DNA of 50,326 bases, taken from Lentisphaerota bacterium (GTDB lineage: Bacteria > Verrucomicrobiota > Kiritimatiellia > UBA8416 > VGWI01). Position 1 is the first letter of the stretch, and each line of letters starts with the position of its first letter. The DNA is taken from positions 1 through 50,326 of the forward strand of contig VGWI01000009.1 of NCBI GenBank assembly GCA_016873655.1. The letters are read 5' to 3'. The notes below the pieces were generated by a model that saw only the letters and a program-made list of their open reading frames with translations, was not told where the DNA came from and made no database searches. Shown piece by piece: positions 47,587 to 50,326 of this stretch. Made by a program: the position numbers and the translations under genes.

Positions 47587-48414
47587 ATGTCTCTTGAAGT
47601 CGGATATCTCGGACCGATGGGCACCTACTCGCACCTCGTCGCCGAAAAGCGCTTCGGCCGGCGCGCGCGCCTTGTTCCTCTGCCGTCCGTTCTCGACGTC
47701 TGCTCGTTCGTCTCGCGGCACCCGCAACGCCGGGGAATCGTTCCGATAGAGAACTCGTCCGGCGGCGCGATATACGAGACCGTCGACATACTCCTTGCCA
47801 ACCGCCCCAGGATCGGCATCGAGGAGGAACTCTCTCTCAACGTCTCGCTCGCGCTGCTCGGCAGACGCGGCGAGAAAGTATCCGTCCTCTACTCGCATTT
47901 CGCGCCGCTTGAACACAGCCAGGTGTGGCTGAAGAAACACCTGCCAAAGGCAACGCACCGCGTCGTCGCAAGCACGGCCGCGGCCGCCGTTCACGCCGCG
48001 AGCGAAATGAACGCGGCCGCGCTCGGCAACAGGCGCCTTGCAAGAATGTACGGCCTCGACGTCCTGGCCTACCCGGTGCAGAGCGATGTGCCAAACCTGA
48101 CCGTCTTCTACGTAATCAACGGCGGGCGGGCGGCGTCCGGAACGCCCGAAAAGACAACCCTGGCGGTGAAACTCCCGAACACGCCGGGCAGCCTGTGCTC
48201 GTTCCTGGACAGGTTCCGGAACGAGGATGTCAACCTGTCGCGGCTTCTCTCAAGACCGATACGCGGATGTCCGCGGGAATACGCATTCCTGATAGACCTC
48301 GTCGGGGGCACAAGCGAACAGCACGTCAGGCGCGCAATGCGGGCTGCACGCAGAACCGTCGCCGAAATGAGAACCGTGGGATCCTACCCGACCCGCTCGC
48401 CATACTCTTCCTGA
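47587..48414 (+). CDS. pheA: Prephenate dehydratase
   Basis: This 275-aa stand-alone enzyme, with no chorismate mutase domain, would convert prephenate to phenylpyruvate in phenylalanine synthesis. The catalytic domain (about residues 4-178) has YLGPMGTYSH (9-15), VPIENSSGGAI and a C-terminal NLTVF. The usual TRF motif there is T172-V-F, with the Arg replaced. The ACT domain (about 188-270) has LPNTPGSL, but the effector motif ESRP reads LSRP (221-224), so feedback by phenylalanine may be changed. GGGAGAAA lies before the ATG. The frame is open upstream to 47380, but that part crosses the palindromic element and is not family-like. Confidence 0.85.
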   Translation: MSLEVGYLGPMGTYSHLVAEKRFGRRARLVPLPSVLDVCSFVSRHPQRRGIVPIENSSGGAIYETVDILLANRPRIGIEEELSLNVSLALLGRRGEKVSVLYSHFAPLEHSQVWLKKHLPKATHRVVASTAAAAVHAASEMNAAALGNRRLARMYGLDVLAYPVQSDVPNLTVFYVINGGRAASGTPEKTTLAVKLPNTPGSLCSFLDRFRNEDVNLSRLLSRPIRGCPREYAFLIDLVGGTSEQHVRRAMRAARRTVAEMRTVGSYPTRSPYSS

Positions 48415-48441
48415 AACGAGACCGGAACGCAGGCCGCAGAC

Positions 48442-48906
48442 CTACTGCTCGATGACGTAAATGTAGCCTTCGCTGCGCTGCCTGAACATTCCCGATGCCA
48501 GGCTGCCGTCGTCAAAACGCTTGTCTATCTTGGCCATGTCGTCGTCCGTCCTGTCGGGACGATACACCGAAACACCCGCCTTGACGCCAAACCGCTGGTA
48601 GTCCCAGTCCCACAGGCCGCCTATCGAGGTGCGTGCCGTCCAGTCCATCCTGGGCAGGTAACCGGCCATTTCCGGCGGGGGAACGCCAGGCACTTGATCT
48701 GCAGGATACGTGGCGTTCAACATGCTGTACTGCTCGAAGGACTGGACGGCAGTCCTAATATCGCTCACGAACTTCATGTCACGCGCACTCTTGCGCGACT
48801 TCTGAACGGACGGGATCGCTATGCCCGACAACAGCCCGATGATCGCCACAACGATCATCACGTCCAGCAGCGACAAACCAGCTCGCGGGTCACGCTTCAC
48901 GGCCAT
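48442..48906 (-). CDS. Type II secretion/type IV pilin-like protein (pseudopilin)
   Basis: This 154-aa protein has a short basic leader ending in Gly, the prepilin cleavage point, then LSLLDVMIVVAIIGLLSGIAIPS, the hydrophobic assembly helix. The usual Glu at +5 of the mature protein is Asp. The C-terminal domain (about residues 50-154) is small and acidic with YPADQVPGVPPPEMAGYLP and GGLWDWDYQRF, similar to GspG-like minor pilins. It should be cut by a prepilin peptidase and join a periplasmic pseudopilus; no such partner lies here. The ATG 48906 follows GGGG by 6 nt. Confidence 0.85.
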   Translation of the reverse strand: MAVKRDPRAGLSLLDVMIVVAIIGLLSGIAIPSVQKSRKSARDMKFVSDIRTAVQSFEQYSMLNATYPADQVPGVPPPEMAGYLPRMDWTARTSIGGLWDWDYQRFGVKAGVSVYRPDRTDDDMAKIDKRFDDGSLASGMFRQRSEGYIYVIEQ

Positions 48907-49321
48907 ATTGTACCCCGGCCCGTGAGATCCGCAAACACGTTTTTCGCTTTTCTGAGAATGGCGGAAAGAGAATCCATCGTGTATCCACACACCAATGTGT
49001 ATGCAGGAAAGCATATTCGGCCCCTCTTACACCTCCAGTGTAATACTGAGCATGGCTTGTGCCAGCACCCTTGGAACAATGGCTCTGCTTTGGACGGACG
49101 ACCGCGAGAAGCAGGCATCGTGCTCTCTGTCATCTCATAGGAATCCTGATCGTAATCGTAATCATCTGTTACAGAGAGGATTATGAGTAGGATTACGATT
49201 AGGATTACGAAGGGAAGTTCAAGAATCACAATCTCGCAAACTATTCCAAAACATCAGCAAATACGGGGTTTTGTGATCGTGAAACGTTGCCTGTGGGATG
49301 ACAGTGCATCATGCTCTTGAA
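48907..49321. other. Intergenic stretch with hairpin repeat
   Basis: This 415-bp region separates the pseudopilin from the glycosyltransferase gene. It is AT-richer than its surroundings and holds no convincing gene. The minus-strand frame across it encodes low-complexity Ile/Val and Asp/Tyr runs that come from the CGTAAT-type repeats. Promoters for both flanking genes should lie here, but none was clear by eye. Confidence 0.5.
49142..49206. repeat. CGTAAT-rich imperfect inverted repeat
   Basis: The arms 49142-49165 and 49183-49206 match at 21 of 24 positions with a 17-nt loop. Each arm is made of tandem ATCGTA/ATCCTA-like hexamers. It may be a hairpin at the 3' side of a lost gene or a dispersed repeat. 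Confidence 0.6.
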
Positions 49322-50326
49322 ATGCATCGCGCGTTCCAGCACTCTTCGCGAATGCACTCAAGTGTTGCCGGCAGGTGGCCGGCCCGATGGCGATGGACGA
49401 TACTCGCTCTCTTCGCGCTGATGTCGGCCGTGACCTGCCTGCAAGTTGTGGTCAAGGCGGCGGAGGGCCGGTCCGCCTTCGTCCGCTGGATGAGCGACAC
49501 GTCGTCTCTCGTTGAAGGCGAATCGATATACCAGGTCGGGGAAGAAGGATTCCCCACCCCACCCATCGTCGCGCTGCTGCTGCTTCCGCTGCACATGCTG
49601 GGACCCGTGTGGGGGGCTCTCGTCTGGTGGGCGCTGAAATGCCTCGCGATGGGCGTCATACTCAGGACCATCCTCGTCGCATCCGACTCTTCGGAGAACC
49701 CGCTGCCGCCATGGGCGTTTCTTGTGGTGGTCGCGCTTTCCGCCTACCCGCTGACAGGCGACATGACGCACGGCAACATGAACCTGATCACCGGCGCCCT
49801 CGTCGCCATCTCCCTGCTAGCGCTGCGCGACTCGAGGGATTTCCTGTCGGGATTCCTCGCCGGCGCGGCGGCTGTCTTCAAGGTGACTCCGGGCCTGTTC
49901 GGCCTGTACTTTCTCTACAAGCGCCGATGGGCGGCGTTGGCGGGGATGGCTGCAGCCGGTTTCGCCTTCTTCGTTCTCATCCCCGGAACAGCACTCGGAT
50001 TCCAGCAGGCCTTCAAGACGACTTCATCGTGGACGCGCCAGATGATCGTGCCGTTTGTCTCCGCCGCCGCGCCCGGCTACATGCAGGCGCGCCATGACAA
50101 CCAGTCGCTTACCGGAGCGGCCTACAGGCTGCTCCATGACACTCCCGCAATCCGCGTCAAGTCCATGGACTGGGAAGACGGCATAAGGGTCAACATCGCG
50201 GCACTGCCACACCGAACGGTCGCCGGCCTGCTCAGGGCTGCGTTCGTGGCCATCCTTGCCGCGGCCGCCATTTCCATGCGGGCGCCGGAACACGACCGAC
50301 GCAACATCGCGCACCTCGGCGAGTAT
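49322..50326 (+). CDS. GT87/DUF2029-type polytopic glycosyltransferase, N-terminal part (3' end outside window)
   Basis: The frame stays open from the ATG to the last base (335 codons). Repeated hydrophobic segments and the signature THGNMNLITGALVAISLLAL followed by FLAGAAAVFKVTPGLFGLYFLYKRRW match the DUF2029/GT87 family of polyprenol-phosphate-sugar-dependent mannosyl- or arabinosyltransferases. A catalytic Asp is expected in the first periplasmic loop; Asp residues around SDTSSLVEGESIY are candidates. It would sit in the inner membrane and add sugars on the outer face. The start is uncertain because the ribosome binding site is weak; an in-frame ATG 10 codons on is possible. Confidence 0.8.
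   Translation, partial: MHRAFQHSSRMHSSVAGRWPARWRWTILALFALMSAVTCLQVVVKAAEGRSAFVRWMSDTSSLVEGESIYQVGEEGFPTPPIVALLLLPLHMLGPVWGALVWWALKCLAMGVILRTILVASDSSENPLPPWAFLVVVALSAYPLTGDMTHGNMNLITGALVAISLLALRDSRDFLSGFLAGAAAVFKVTPGLFGLYFLYKRRWAALAGMAAAGFAFFVLIPGTALGFQQAFKTTSSWTRQMIVPFVSAAAPGYMQARHDNQSLTGAAYRLLHDTPAIRVKSMDWEDGIRVNIAALPHRTVAGLLRAAFVAILAAAAISMRAPEHDRRNIAHLGEY

Overview
The window is GC-rich and looks like a chromosomal segment of a Gram-negative bacterium. Support comes from two lipobox lipoproteins, a Kdo-pathway isomerase (kdsD), an L,D-transpeptidase, a type II pseudopilin and very large secreted proteins. The mix of giant exoproteins with DxDxDG calcium repeats and LamG folds, a FloA/NfeD operon, a GH38 mannosidase, a sulfatase remnant and a two-domain nucleoside diphosphate kinase suggests the PVC superphylum, perhaps Kiritimatiellota, Lentisphaerota or Verrucomicrobiota. 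That placement is inference; there is no rRNA or other marker here.

Layout. 1-2 kb: the 3' end of a flippase-like membrane protein faces a MurC-like ligase, with a 182-bp MITE-like element between them. 2-5.7 kb: an operon of long NfeD, short NfeD, flotillin FloA and a proline-rich membrane protein. 5.7-9.2 kb: an Arg/Gly-rich zinc-finger-like protein, a decayed sulfatase, a gene-poor stretch, a lipoprotein and a short secreted protein. 9.4-12.5 kb: a cytoplasmic GH38 alpha-mannosidase. 12.9-15 kb: a LysM L,D-transpeptidase and a lipoprotein.

15-37 kb, the most striking part, is a block on the minus strand. In transcription order it reads secreted coiled-coil protein (209 aa), 3351-aa exoprotein holding both an M4 metalloprotease and an S8 subtilase, secreted coiled-coil protein (136 aa), and 3524-aa exoprotein holding an M10/matrixin-like protease, two LamG domains and FG-GAP repeats; the 310-aa lipoprotein follows. 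A sigma-54 activator with a helical, TPR-like N-terminus and a winged-helix C-terminus is transcribed divergently from this block. A second copy of the MITE-like element lies at its 3' end and supplies its stop codon.

40-50 kb is mostly housekeeping: tRNA-Gly, tRNA-Lys, tRNA-Leu, an aminotransferase overlapping a tandem nucleoside diphosphate kinase, kdsD, tRNA-Asp, a kinase-fold membrane protein, a release-factor-like GGQ protein, prephenate dehydratase, a pseudopilin and the start of a GT87-type glycosyltransferase that runs off the end. A nested palindromic element sits at 47.3 kb.

The best candidate for an undescribed system is the 14-40 kb locus: two multi-protease giants, each paired with a small secreted coiled-coil protein, next to a dedicated-looking sigma-54 activator. 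No CRISPR array, rRNA, integrase or intact transposase was seen.
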